A DNA stretch of 64,000 nt from Bacteriovorax sp040376855 (GTDB lineage: Bacteria > Bdellovibrionota > Bacteriovoracia > Bacteriovoracales > Bacteriovoracaceae): assembly GCA_040376855.1 (NCBI GenBank), contig JBEIPV010000002.1:3129-67128 (forward strand), in the 5' to 3' direction. Of the stretch, positions 41,641-49,550 are shown in pieces. The notes beneath the pieces are model-generated. The model had not been told where the DNA came from. It was given only the letters and a program-made list of their open reading frames with translations, and searched no databases. How positions within the stretch are numbered: position 1 is the first letter of the stretch; every line of letters begins with the position of its first letter. Both the position numbers and the translations under genes were made by a program.

Positions 41641-41672
41641 AAAAAAAAGGCTCCCATAAGGAGCCTTTTTTA
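41641..41672. terminator. Bidirectional intrinsic terminator
   Basis: AAGGCTCC (41647-41654), loop CATAA and GGAGCCTT (41660-41667), with T and A runs on both sides. It serves the 41159 gene and the convergent histone-like gene. Confidence 0.88.
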
Positions 41673-41696
41673 TTTGTACTTACTGTGAAGGATCTA

Positions 41697-42923
41697 TTAA
41701 TCGTCAAACGAAGGCTTAACAACCTTAGTTTCAAACGCAATATCCTGATCATCATCAAGAACTTCATCATCATCAAATCCGTCAATTTCCGTCTCATCAG
41801 TCTCGATATCAAGATCTTTAAGAACGTGGTTGAAAGCTTTATCGTCAGCTAAATCCTGAATGATTGTTTCGATATACTTCATTGGGTATTTCCCAACTAA
41901 TTCTTCGATAATTTTAGCAAGGCGCCCTTCTGAAAGAATAAGTTCTTTCTTCTTCACGTCTTTCCAAAGTTTGATGTAGTGGTAACGGCAGTAACCGTTC
42001 GTCGTAGACGGGTTATCACAACCACGAACCACGCACTCATCGCTTTCAACTTTAAACATTTCCATGCTTCTGATTGATGCGAATACATCTTCAATTGTGA
42101 AGTCTTCAGAAAGTGCCAGAATTTCTTCTGCCAGGTTTTCCTTAATATCGTCATCAATTGCCGACTTACTTTTCTTTCTAACAGGAATGATTTCTTCTTC
42201 GATATCCTCATCAAAAGTCATTTTAACTTTTTTCGGAGCAGCGTCTTTTTCGAAATCATCATCTTCATCGTCTTCTTCAACACGTCTCTTAATCGGAGTA
42301 CCGTCTTCGTCCAACTCTTCTTCCTCTTCAAAGCTTGCGCCTTTTTTGCCTTTTGCTTTTAGAAGTTCTTTTTCTTCTTTCTTAGAAAGTTTTTTAGGAG
42401 CTTTAGCTGCTTCTTTCGCTGCTAATTTATCAGCTTTTGCCTGAGCTTTTTCAGCTTCTTTAGCAGCAGCTTTTGCTAGCTTTTCTTTTTCTTTGTTCGC
42501 TTTTTCAAGCTTCTTTAAATCAACTTTAGGCGCGGGAGCTGGAGCTGCTTTTTTTGCAACGGCTACTTGCTTGCTCGCTTTTTCAGCTGCTTTGTTTTTT
42601 GAATTAGCAATTTTCTCCTGGATTTTCTTTTGTAATCCAGCTTGAGACTTGTTTTTTACTTCTGGTTTTTTAGCTACAACTTTTGCTGCTTTCGCTACTG
42701 GTTTTGCAGCAGGCTTAGCAGCTTTTGCTACTGGCTTTGCTACAACTTTAGTTGCTTTAGCTACTGGCTTTGCGGCCGGCTTAGCTGCCTTTGCTGCTGG
42801 TTTAGCAGGAGCGGCCTTTTTTGCTGGAGCTTTTGCCACAGGCTTTTTAGCGGGAGCTGCTGCTTTTTTTGGTGCAGGTTTAGCTGGCGCTTTTTTAGCG
42901 GCCGGTTTAACAGGCTTTTTCAT
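41697..42923 (-). CDS. Histone H1-like Lys/Ala/Pro tail fused to a zinc-site-like C-terminal domain
   Basis: The ATG at 42923 has GGAG 9 bases upstream; an in-frame TTG at 42953 overlaps that region and is less likely. The 408-residue product starts with about 190 residues made almost only of Lys, Ala, Pro and Val, in KPVAKAAKPAAK-like repeats, as in histone H1-like bacterial proteins that coat DNA. An acidic middle follows (EEEEELDEDG and EEDDEDDDFE). The C-terminal domain (about 265-380) holds a C-x4-C-x9-C-x2-H motif (Cys297, Cys302, Cys312, His315: CVVRGCDNPS, NGYCRYH) that could bind zinc. The end is acidic again. A chromatin role is inferred from composition. It lies 57 bp after an acyl-CoA dehydrogenase. 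Confidence 0.78.
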   Translation of the reverse strand: MKKPVKPAAKKAPAKPAPKKAAAPAKKPVAKAPAKKAAPAKPAAKAAKPAAKPVAKATKVVAKPVAKAAKPAAKPVAKAAKVVAKKPEVKNKSQAGLQKKIQEKIANSKNKAAEKASKQVAVAKKAAPAPAPKVDLKKLEKANKEKEKLAKAAAKEAEKAQAKADKLAAKEAAKAPKKLSKKEEKELLKAKGKKGASFEEEEELDEDGTPIKRRVEEDDEDDDFEKDAAPKKVKMTFDEDIEEEIIPVRKKSKSAIDDDIKENLAEEILALSEDFTIEDVFASIRSMEMFKVESDECVVRGCDNPSTTNGYCRYHYIKLWKDVKKKELILSEGRLAKIIEELVGKYPMKYIETIIQDLADDKAFNHVLKDLDIETDETEIDGFDDDEVLDDDQDIAFETKVVKPSFDD

Positions 42924-42980
42924 TCCAAGATTCTCCAATATTTTTTTTATCAATTATATAACCTTTAAATTCTTCTAAAA

Positions 42981-44123
42981 TTACATGCCTTTTAATTCAT
43001 TAGCAGCAATAACGATTCGCTGAATTTCCGAAGTCCCTTCGTAAATTTCAGTAATCTTTGCATCTCTAAAGTGACGCTCAACCGGATACTCTTTCGTGTA
43101 CCCATTTCCACCTAAAACCTGAATCGCTTTAGTTGTAATTTTCATACAAGCTTCTGAAGCAAATAATTTTGCCTGAGCTGCTTCTTTTGAATATGGAAGA
43201 TTGTTATCTTTTAAATAACTAGCGTGCATGATCAGTAATCTTGAAGCTGCAATTTCTGTCGACATATCAGCTAACATAAACTGAATAGCTTGAAGTTCAG
43301 AAATTGGTTTTCCAAATTGGATACGCTCTTTCGAGTATTTCTTAGCATATCTAAAAGCTGCTTCTGCAATCCCTAGGGCCTGAGCCGCGATTCCAATACG
43401 TCCACCATCAAGAGTTGATAGAGCTACAGTGAACCCTTTTCCAATTTCACCGATGATGTTTGCTTTTGGAACTTTTACTTTATTAAGCCAGATTTGAGCT
43501 GTTGTTGATCCTTTGATCCCCAACTTATCTTCTAGTTTTTGAACGTGGAATCCTTCAGTCGTTGTATCAACGATGAAAGCCGTCATCCCTTTATGGTCAG
43601 TTGTTTTTGTCGTTTTTGCCATAACAATAGCAATCCCGGCATCTTTACCGTTAGTGATGAAGTTTTTTGTTCCCGTTAGTTCGTAGTAGTCCCCTTTATC
43701 TTCAGCGAATGTCGCCAGAGTTCCAGGATCTGAACCAGCGTTTGGTTCTGATAAACAGAAGCATCCAATAACTCCACCAGAAGCTAGGCCTGGAAGGAAT
43801 TTTTGTTTTTGCTCAGTTGTTCCAAATTTTAAAATAGGCCACATACAAAGTGATGTATGCGCAGAAATCAGAACTCCACTTGAAGCACATCCACGAGAGA
43901 TTTCTTCAACAATGATAGCGTAAGACGTGTAGTCCATCCCCGCTCCACCGAATTCTTCAGGAATATACGATCCCATAAACCCATTTTCATAAAGTTTATT
44001 GATTAAATCTTTTGGGATTTCTCCGTCGTGATCAATTTTCGCGGCCAATGGGGCCACTTCAGAATCAGAAAATTTCGACACCAGGTCTCTAATTTCTTTA
44101 TACTGCGGATCGTACATACTCAT
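42981..44123 (-). CDS. Acyl-CoA dehydrogenase, short-chain (butyryl-CoA) type
   Basis: The 380-residue enzyme has the classical blocks CFCLSEPNAGSDPGTLA, TGTKNFITNG, GIKGSTTAQI and QVLGGNGYTKEYPVERHFRD. The C-terminal catalytic Glu is present in EIYEGTSEIQRIVIA, as in short-chain enzymes, and the protein is closer to butyryl-CoA dehydrogenases than the pair at 24607-26890. It interconverts butyryl-CoA and crotonyl-CoA with ETF. AAAGGA precedes the ATG. It is the third gene of hbd - crotonase - acyl-CoA dehydrogenase, 26 bp after the crotonase gene. Confidence 0.93.
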   Translation of the reverse strand: MSMYDPQYKEIRDLVSKFSDSEVAPLAAKIDHDGEIPKDLINKLYENGFMGSYIPEEFGGAGMDYTSYAIIVEEISRGCASSGVLISAHTSLCMWPILKFGTTEQKQKFLPGLASGGVIGCFCLSEPNAGSDPGTLATFAEDKGDYYELTGTKNFITNGKDAGIAIVMAKTTKTTDHKGMTAFIVDTTTEGFHVQKLEDKLGIKGSTTAQIWLNKVKVPKANIIGEIGKGFTVALSTLDGGRIGIAAQALGIAEAAFRYAKKYSKERIQFGKPISELQAIQFMLADMSTEIAASRLLIMHASYLKDNNLPYSKEAAQAKLFASEACMKITTKAIQVLGGNGYTKEYPVERHFRDAKITEIYEGTSEIQRIVIAANELKGM

Positions 44124-44149
44124 TTCTTTTTCCTTTTTTACGAAAAATA

Positions 44150-44953
44150 TTATTTACCTTTAAAGCTAGGTGCGCGTTTTTCCACGAATGCACGAGTTCC
44201 TTCGCGCATATCTTCCGATGAGAAGATCCCAGAAAATTGTCTCTTTTCTAGCTGTAAACCCTCAGCGATAGTTAAGTCAATACCTTCATTCATAACTTTT
44301 TTCGCCATCGAAACAGCGTGCGGAGAATTCTGAGCAATGGCCTTCAGAGTTTTCATTGCTTCTTCCATCATGGCGTCTTTTGTCGGGAAAGTTCTAACGA
44401 TAAGCCCCATTCTTAAAGCTTCGTCCGCTTTTAGATTTCTACCAGAGTAGATAAGTTCTTTTGCGTTATTTCTTCCAACAAGTTTTGCCAGACGTTGAGT
44501 TCCACCAAATCCTGGGATTAATCCCAGTTTAACTTCCGGTTGACCGAAAACAGCGTTGTCAGTTGCGTAGATAAAATCACAGCTCATCGCCATTTCACAT
44601 CCACCACCAAGAGCGAATCCGTTAACAGCAGCGATCACTGGAACCTGAAGAGTTTCAAAAAGCATTGTTACTTGTTGTCCCAGTTGCCCAAGAGTGTAAG
44701 CATCACTTGGAGTCATGTCGCTCATTTCAGCGATATCAGCACCAGCGATAAAAGCTTTTTCACCTTCACCTGTTAAGATGATCCCAAGAACGTTGTATCC
44801 ACTGTCAGTCTGGATATCTACAAGCAGCTCTTTAAGCTCTCCTAGAAGTTCAGAGTTAAGGGCGTTCATTTTTGTTGGGCGATTGATAGTGATTAAACCA
44901 AATCTATCTTTAACTTCAAATTTTAGTGTGTGGTAAGTTTTATTTGTATTCAT
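44150..44953 (-). CDS. Enoyl-CoA hydratase (crotonase family)
   Basis: The 267-residue protein shows crotonase features: the oxyanion-hole segment KAFIAGADIAEM, then VNGFALGGGCEMAMSCDF, and QPEVKLGLIPGFGGTQRL with the catalytic Glu positions of enoyl-CoA hydratases (Glu in GGGCEMA and Glu in GQPEVKLG). It hydrates crotonyl-CoA and similar 2-enoyl-CoAs. The ATG has GAGG upstream and overlaps the end of hbd by 14 bp, which suggests tight coupling. Confidence 0.93.
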   Translation of the reverse strand: MNTNKTYHTLKFEVKDRFGLITINRPTKMNALNSELLGELKELLVDIQTDSGYNVLGIILTGEGEKAFIAGADIAEMSDMTPSDAYTLGQLGQQVTMLFETLQVPVIAAVNGFALGGGCEMAMSCDFIYATDNAVFGQPEVKLGLIPGFGGTQRLAKLVGRNNAKELIYSGRNLKADEALRMGLIVRTFPTKDAMMEEAMKTLKAIAQNSPHAVSMAKKVMNEGIDLTIAEGLQLEKRQFSGIFSSEDMREGTRAFVEKRAPSFKGK

Positions 44954-45794
44954 AGAATCCTCTTCCTGATTTTTTCCCCATGCGACCAGCTAGTACATAT
45001 TTCTTTAATAGCGGGCACGGTCTGTATTTTGTATCCCCTAAACCATCGTGAAGAACGTTCATGATAGCAAGGCAAGTATCTAGTCCGATAAAGTCAGCTA
45101 GTTCAAGCGGACCCATTGGCTGGTTTGTTCCAAGTTTCATCGCTACGTCGATGTCTTTTGCCTCTGCCACACCTTCGTAAAGCGCGTAGACAGCTTCGTT
45201 AATCATCGGCATAAGGATTCTGTTAACCGCGAATCCCGGGACGTCATTAGCGCGAACAAACACTTTTCCCATCTTCTCAGCAACCGCAGCTACTGTATCG
45301 AAAGTTTCGTCTGTCGTTTCAAGACCTCTGATTCCTTCCACCAGCTTCATTACTGGAACCGGATTCATAAAGTGCATCCCTGCTACAAGAGTTGGTCTCT
45401 TTGTTACGGCCGCAATTTCTGTAATTGAAATTGAAGAAGTGTTTGTCGCCAGAATCGCTCCCGGTTTTGCCACTTCATCCAGCTTTCTGAAAATATCAAA
45501 TTTAATTGCTTTATTTTCTGTAGCAGCTTCGATTAATAAATCACAGTTTTTTAGAGCATTCATATCATTAACTGCTGAAATTGCTTTCATAGTTTTTTCA
45601 ACAAAAGCATTATCCCACTTTGCCTTCTCTACGCCCTTTTTAAGCGTAGACTCGATAAAGTCGACTCCCTTTTTTAATCCTTCTGGAGAAACATCAAATA
45701 TTTGTACTGAATAACCACTCATTGCAGCTACTTGGGCGATTCCGCGGCCCATTTGCCCTGCGCCAACGATCCCGATTGTCTGAACATTTTGCAT
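44940..45794 (-). CDS. hbd: 3-hydroxybutyryl-CoA dehydrogenase
   Basis: The 284-residue protein has the NAD-binding GIVGAGQMGRGIAQVAA (Rossmann glycine motif), then the catalytic His in GMHFMNPVPVMKLVE, VNRILMPMINEA, and the C-terminal GPLELADFIGLDT and KSGRGFYEYK. The length fits the single-domain short-chain enzyme and not a fused fatty-oxidation complex. It reduces acetoacetyl-CoA or oxidises 3-hydroxybutyryl-CoA. It is the first gene of the minus-strand beta-oxidation unit, with a good promoter-like sequence at 45828-45856. Confidence 0.94.
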   Translation of the reverse strand: MQNVQTIGIVGAGQMGRGIAQVAAMSGYSVQIFDVSPEGLKKGVDFIESTLKKGVEKAKWDNAFVEKTMKAISAVNDMNALKNCDLLIEAATENKAIKFDIFRKLDEVAKPGAILATNTSSISITEIAAVTKRPTLVAGMHFMNPVPVMKLVEGIRGLETTDETFDTVAAVAEKMGKVFVRANDVPGFAVNRILMPMINEAVYALYEGVAEAKDIDVAMKLGTNQPMGPLELADFIGLDTCLAIMNVLHDGLGDTKYRPCPLLKKYVLAGRMGKKSGRGFYEYK

Positions 45795-45827
45795 ACATAC
45801 CTCGCTTCTATATAGAAAATCGCCCTA

Positions 45828-45856
45828 ATGATACAAACGGGGAACCAGTTTCACAA
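45828..45856 (-). promoter_or_regulatory. Sigma-70-type promoter for hbd
   Basis: Minus-strand TTGTGA (45856-45851), 17-bp spacer and TATCAT (45833-45828), about 27 bp before the predicted ATG. Confidence 0.5.
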
Positions 45857-45864
45857 ATAAAACC

Positions 45865-45893
45865 TTGCCAAGTTTTTACAATTAGAATAAAAA
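45865..45893 (+). promoter_or_regulatory. Candidate promoter for rpsT
   Basis: TTGCCA (45865-45870), 17-bp spacer and TAAAAA (45888-45893), leaving a leader of about 55 bases before the GTG. Confidence 0.35.
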
Positions 45894-45954
45894 ATGATTC
45901 TCAATAAAATGCTTAGTGCAAAAAGATAAAAATATCTAACGGTAGGAGTTAATT

Positions 45955-46218
45955 GTGGCAAACCACAAATCATCAGAAAAAAGAGCAAAACAAGATATCA
46001 AAAAGAATCTTAACAACAAGATTAACGAGTCAAAAGCAAAGACTGCTGTTAAAAAAGTTAGAGATGCTATTTTAGCTGGAGATAAGAACCTAGCTGCAGA
46101 TACTTTCAAAGCTGCTCAAGCTGAATTAGGTAAACTTGCTAAGAATGGTGTTATTAAAGCTAACGCTGCTGCAAGAAGAACTGCTCGTTTAGCATCTGCT
46201 TTAAACGGCCTTAAATAG
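45955..46218 (+). CDS. rpsT: 30S ribosomal protein S20
   Basis: The 87-residue, highly basic protein begins MANHKSSEKRAKQD and continues with the three-helix S20 pattern, including NNKINESKAKTAVKKV and KAAQAELGKLAKNGVIKANAAARRTARL. It binds 16S rRNA early in 30S assembly. The start is GTG with TAGGAG 7 bases upstream; a rare start codon is also common for rpsT elsewhere and is linked there to its autoregulation, a known family trait not shown here. It is transcribed alone and ends in a strong terminator. Confidence 0.97.
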   Translation: MANHKSSEKRAKQDIKKNLNNKINESKAKTAVKKVRDAILAGDKNLAADTFKAAQAELGKLAKNGVIKANAAARRTARLASALNGLK

Positions 46219-46240
46219 TTTTTTAAGAAATTATTCTATA

Positions 46241-46276
46241 AAAAAAGGCTTCCTGTTTCAGGAAGCCTTTTTTATT
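46241..46276. terminator. Bidirectional terminator shared with the 3' end of the GNAT gene
   Basis: AAAGGCTTCCTG (46244-46255), loop TTT, CAGGAAGCCTTT (46259-46270) with T and A runs on each side. The stop codon and last codons of the convergent acetyltransferase gene lie inside the stem. Confidence 0.9.
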
Positions 46277-46752
46277 TTCTTTTCCATCAACACGACAGTG
46301 TCATTTTCGTCAGTCTTCTTATTCACCTTTTTAAACCCAGCTTTTTCATACGCCTTTTGAGCGCGAAGATTTAAGACATCCGGGTCAGTGATGATTCTGG
46401 TGATTTTTTTGTTATCCAAAAGTAGCTCATCCGTGAATTCCTTCACAAACATGCTCCCCAATCCTTTATCGACAAACTCTTCCAGGCCAATAAATTGTTT
46501 GATCCCGAAAGTTTTTTCATCGACGACATAAGACTGGATGTAACCAATAGGTTTTCCCTGAAGCATAACCATGTAAGGGTCCCACTTCTTGGAAGCAAGT
46601 TTGGTTTCAAAAGTCTTTTTGAAATTTGAAAAATTCCCCATCGCTTTTTCATGCCAGAACTCACGCACGTGAGGGCTTGCTAGCCAGGAATGCACGAGAG
46701 GCAGATCTTCATGGGACACTTTTTTGAACTCGAAGTTTTTGTAGTTTTTCAT
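46258..46752 (-). CDS. GNAT acetyltransferase, AAC(6')-I-like
   Basis: The 164-residue protein is a GNAT-fold acetyltransferase. The order of its blocks, VHSWLASPHVREFW, PYMVMLQGKPIGYIQSYVV, IKQFIGLEEFVDKGLGSMFV, and ITDPDVLNLRAQKAYEKAGF, follows that of aminoglycoside 6'-N-acetyltransferases of the AacA4 type and their chromosomal relatives. The GLGSMF segment is the acetyl-CoA-binding motif. Some members instead modify siderophore or peptide amines, so resistance is not certain. It appears to stand alone; its 3' end overlaps the rpsT terminator. It has about 48 bp of non-coding sequence upstream. Confidence 0.8.
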   Translation of the reverse strand: MKNYKNFEFKKVSHEDLPLVHSWLASPHVREFWHEKAMGNFSNFKKTFETKLASKKWDPYMVMLQGKPIGYIQSYVVDEKTFGIKQFIGLEEFVDKGLGSMFVKEFTDELLLDNKKITRIITDPDVLNLRAQKAYEKAGFKKVNKKTDENDTVVLMEKKIKKAS

Positions 46753-46800
46753 GATAGTAAGATGGTATCACAAAGGCGGACGTCAAGGTTGGAAGTGGAA

Positions 46801-47733
46801 CTAAATTGTCTCTAACCTTAGTTTATTGATCAGGAGTTCATCACTCGACTTTGCCTGGATTTCAAGCTCAGAGAAAAATTTCAAGTACTTCATAACGTCG
46901 TCTCGCGACCATTTCTCACTTACAACTAAAATACTTTGGTCGTATTTAGAGAGCTTCGGCTTTTGGCGTAACTCCTCGGGGAAAAGCACTTTAGTAAGGT
47001 GTCCTTGCATAAAAGCAAAAAGGGCCCGGAACCATTCGTAGTCGAGATCAGTTTTTTTTAAAATTTCAGTGAAAAATCTTTTTGGGTTTTCGTTGAAAAT
47101 ATCTATCAATTCAAAAAAATCCCAACGCTCTTTTTTAACCAGAGATTTTAATTCTTCAGTGTTAATTTTTCCGTCAGGAAAATTTAATTTAATGGTATCA
47201 ATCACCCAGAAGAATGATTCGAATGTATGCTCGAGATGATCAAGCACAAATCTTGAAACATCTGGTGGAAGATTTATTTCACGCGCCTTCTGGCAAAATT
47301 GCCACAACTTCACACCTTCCCAAAACTTTGGCTCTTCAATCACAAAACCCTGAACTGCAGGATCTTTTGTAAACTCAGTAAAGGCCTTATTCGTCTTAGT
47401 AAAGAAGATCAGCATAAAGCGCTCTGAGCAGTCGATATTAGACTCGGTAATGAACTTTAAGACATCGGCCTTAATGTTTTCACCATTAATCACTTGAATG
47501 TTATCTGTGCTGGAAAAAAATGACAGGTTAACAAAATGCTCTTCAATAAAATCGCGAGTGATGTCGACACCTGAATAAAGAGAAAAAGGAATATCATCCT
47601 TAGGAATTCTCTCAAGGATCACTCTTTCCATGTAAGGGTCTTCAACTAAGAAAGCGTAGATCCCTGGTTTTTTCTTATCAATGATTGTCGGGTGTTTAGG
47701 GAGGTAATCCCATGGAAGCATTTTAGAAAGCAT
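46801..47733 (-). CDS. holA: DNA polymerase III delta subunit-like protein
   Basis: The sequence follows the delta-subunit pattern: a first domain with PGIYAFLVEDPYMERVIL, a middle segment GENIKADVLKFI ... SERFMLIFFTKTNK ... FVIEEPKFWEG, and a helical C-terminal domain (DRFVLDHLEHTFESFFWVIDTI-like, and YEWFRALFAFMQGHLTKVLF). Delta opens the sliding clamp as part of the clamp loader. It diverges from E. coli HolA, but the adjacent lptE upstream reproduces the conserved lptE-holA order. I favour the ATG at 47733 (310 residues), which has AGCAGG upstream and overlaps lptE by 11 bp; an ATG at 47721 and a longer frame from 47766 are alternatives. Confidence 0.75.
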   Translation of the reverse strand: MLSKMLPWDYLPKHPTIIDKKKPGIYAFLVEDPYMERVILERIPKDDIPFSLYSGVDITRDFIEEHFVNLSFFSSTDNIQVINGENIKADVLKFITESNIDCSERFMLIFFTKTNKAFTEFTKDPAVQGFVIEEPKFWEGVKLWQFCQKAREINLPPDVSRFVLDHLEHTFESFFWVIDTIKLNFPDGKINTEELKSLVKKERWDFFELIDIFNENPKRFFTEILKKTDLDYEWFRALFAFMQGHLTKVLFPEELRQKPKLSKYDQSILVVSEKWSRDDVMKYLKFFSELEIQAKSSDELLINKLRLETI

Positions 47734-48391
47734 TGAGAACAACCTGCTTAAATGTTTTAGCAGCATTCATCGATGTTTCTTGTAAGCTTTTTTCAAAGAT
47801 CCCTTTGTTTTTTACAAAGTTGGTTTTCCCCGCAGCGTTTGGAGTTGTTGACTCTCCTACAACTCGAGAAAAATTTCCTGAAATATTAATCGTATCCATT
47901 AACACCACTTTTGGATTCACTTTCATGAATTGCCCAAGATCAGTCGTTAATAAATCCAATTCTTCTTTTGAAGGTCTTTTAATAAGAATGATTTTTAACG
48001 AAAACTCATAAGACGTTTGCACTGGATAGTAGAACGGACTTCTGCTTCCAATTGATGACTTAATGTTGTCATCAGAAAAGAGTGTTTGAGTCGTCTGAAC
48101 AACTTCGTTGTAGTGATCTTTTGATTCAATCACACCAATCAATACAGCATCGGCCTGATCGTTATCGCCGCTAAAGACTCTGAGTCCAGAGTAATCATTT
48201 AGAGCAAAGACAATTTCTTTAGTCATTGGCGCAGCGAGTTCAGGGATGACAGAGCGATTAACAAACATTGGCACTGCAACAGAGCGGATATCATAACCGA
48301 TTAAGGGGTTATTATTAGTATTGAAGTGGTAGCCTGCGCACGAGGCTAACGTCAGCATACAGAGTAAAATAGAAAAAAATCGCACTTTCAT
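47723..48391 (-). CDS. lptE: LPS-assembly lipoprotein LptE
   Basis: A lipoprotein signal (MKVRFFSILLCMLTLASC) leads into a 205-residue LptE/RlpB domain with GYHF after the Cys, DIRSVAVPMFVNRSVIPELAAPMTKEIVFALN and ADAVLIGVIES. LptE plugs and assembles the outer-membrane LPS translocon LptD. The signature G-Y-H-F start, the length and the neighbouring holA agree. With lapB (16231) this indicates that the cell makes a lipopolysaccharide or related lipid-A-containing layer. It is divergent from the DUF721 gene, with about 43 bp between them. Confidence 0.88.
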   Translation of the reverse strand: MKVRFFSILLCMLTLASCAGYHFNTNNNPLIGYDIRSVAVPMFVNRSVIPELAAPMTKEIVFALNDYSGLRVFSGDNDQADAVLIGVIESKDHYNEVVQTTQTLFSDDNIKSSIGSRSPFYYPVQTSYEFSLKIILIKRPSKEELDLLTTDLGQFMKVNPKVVLMDTINISGNFSRVVGESTTPNAAGKTNFVKNKGIFEKSLQETSMNAAKTFKQVVLNAF

Positions 48392-48434
48392 AGGGGTAAT
48401 GCTACCTTAAAAGCTATAAGGCTTGAACCATTTT

Positions 48435-48965
48435 ATGTTAAAAAAACTCTCTCAATTCATCCAATTTGACGGCCCTTCTCAGAATAACAAAAGAGAATCG
48501 ACGCCGAAGTCTCAACAGTTGTCTGAGAGCTTTGATTTCATCAGTTTAATCAAGGCCTGGAAGGAAATTGCTGGAGATAAATTATCAGAGCACACGATTC
48601 CACTTAAAAATCAAAATGGAACTCTCGTCGTTCTCAGTAACCATTCTGCTTTTGCTAATGAGCTCAGTTTCATGGAGCTTCCATTAAAGAAAAAGATTTT
48701 TGCCAAATTTCCCAATCTGGAAAAATCCATTCACAATATTAAGTTCATTGTCGATAGCACTCACTTTGCAAAACAATACACCCAGTTTGCTCAGCCGACT
48801 GAGAAGCTAAAAAAGCAAAATGAAAATGTCCTACACAAGTTTTCACCGGAATTTATCAGGCTAAAAAAAGAAGCAGAAGAAATGTTTCGCGATATTGAAG
48901 ATCTTGATAATAAGGAAAAACTGATCTCTCTTTATATCCAATCAGGCAGTCACAAGCCCCGTTAA
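48435..48965 (+). CDS. DUF721 / DciA-like protein
   Basis: I choose the ATG at 48435; the frame can also begin with TTG 12 bp earlier. The 176-residue product holds a DUF721 domain (about 30-115): FISLIKAWKEIAGDKLSEHTIP, GTLVVLSNHSAFANELSFME, IHNIKFIV. In bacteria lacking DnaC or DnaI, DciA proteins of this family deliver the replicative helicase; whether this one does so cannot be decided here. A charged C-terminal tail (about 120-176) follows. Its 3' end overlaps the convergent tsaC by 24 bp. The nearby holA, also a replication gene, makes a replication role slightly more likely. Confidence 0.78.
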   Translation: MLKKLSQFIQFDGPSQNNKRESTPKSQQLSESFDFISLIKAWKEIAGDKLSEHTIPLKNQNGTLVVLSNHSAFANELSFMELPLKKKIFAKFPNLEKSIHNIKFIVDSTHFAKQYTQFAQPTEKLKKQNENVLHKFSPEFIRLKKEAEEMFRDIEDLDNKEKLISLYIQSGSHKPR

Positions 48966-49547
48966 ACTTAAGTGCTTTCTAATCTCTTCTACTTTTGATC
49001 CTTCGCGGATAATTTCAAAACCATTGGCACGAAAGAAAACAATCGTTGATGATCTTCCAGAAAGATTGTGTGAGCTATCACCAAAAAATTCAGCATCAGG
49101 AGCATAGGCCAGTTGAAACTGTTTAGCGTCCTGGTAATTAACAATAGGTGGCTCACCTGTGAGATTTAAACTCGTTGTAATGAAAGGTGCTTTAAGTGTT
49201 TCACCGATAATCTTTAATTCAGGATGCTCCAGGCACCTGACAGAAACCAATTCACTTTTTCCCGTTATCCATGAAGGAATTGAGATTTTGGCAATCTTTA
49301 GAGGAATAGCAAGTGTCGACTCTAGTTTAAAATAGTTTCTTAACCATGAAAGGCTCATCACATCTGGAAAATTAAAACTGTTATAGAGAACAGTGACATC
49401 AGTGAACATGATGGATAAAGGTTTATCATCAGAAGTTCTTTTAATGGATGCAATAGTTTTTTGAGCACTCTGTGAATAGATGCTGGCCCCAATCCCCCAC
49501 ACTGTGTCTGTAGGATAGATAAATACACTTTCATTATTTAATTTCAT
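48942..49547 (-). CDS. tsaC: Threonylcarbamoyl-AMP synthase (Sua5/YrdC/YciO)
   Basis: The 201-residue protein has the YrdC fold signatures VFIYPTDTVWGIGA, SIKRTSDDKPLSIMF, a later SVRCLEHPEL and TTSLNLTGEPP. It makes threonylcarbamoyl-adenylate from threonine, bicarbonate and ATP for t6A37 of ANN-decoding tRNAs. It is a single-domain (TsaC-length) protein, without the extra Sua5 domain; the related YciO cannot be excluded. It is the last gene of the long minus-strand operon, 3 bp after the GYF-domain gene. Confidence 0.88.
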   Translation of the reverse strand: MKLNNESVFIYPTDTVWGIGASIYSQSAQKTIASIKRTSDDKPLSIMFTDVTVLYNSFNFPDVMSLSWLRNYFKLESTLAIPLKIAKISIPSWITGKSELVSVRCLEHPELKIIGETLKAPFITTSLNLTGEPPIVNYQDAKQFQLAYAPDAEFFGDSSHNLSGRSSTIVFFRANGFEIIREGSKVEEIRKHLSLTGLVTA

Positions 49548-49550
49548 AAA

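Noticed and set aside
42660..42915. Short repeated DNA words suggestive of a tandem repeat
   Set aside because: They are the coding repeats of the Lys/Ala/Pro tail, not a separate element.
42064..42978. Long plus-strand frames rich in Ser, Phe, Ala and Gly opposite the histone-like gene
   Set aside because: They mirror the low-complexity Lys/Ala/Pro codons of the real minus-strand gene, lack ribosome sites and overlap a well-supported coding region.
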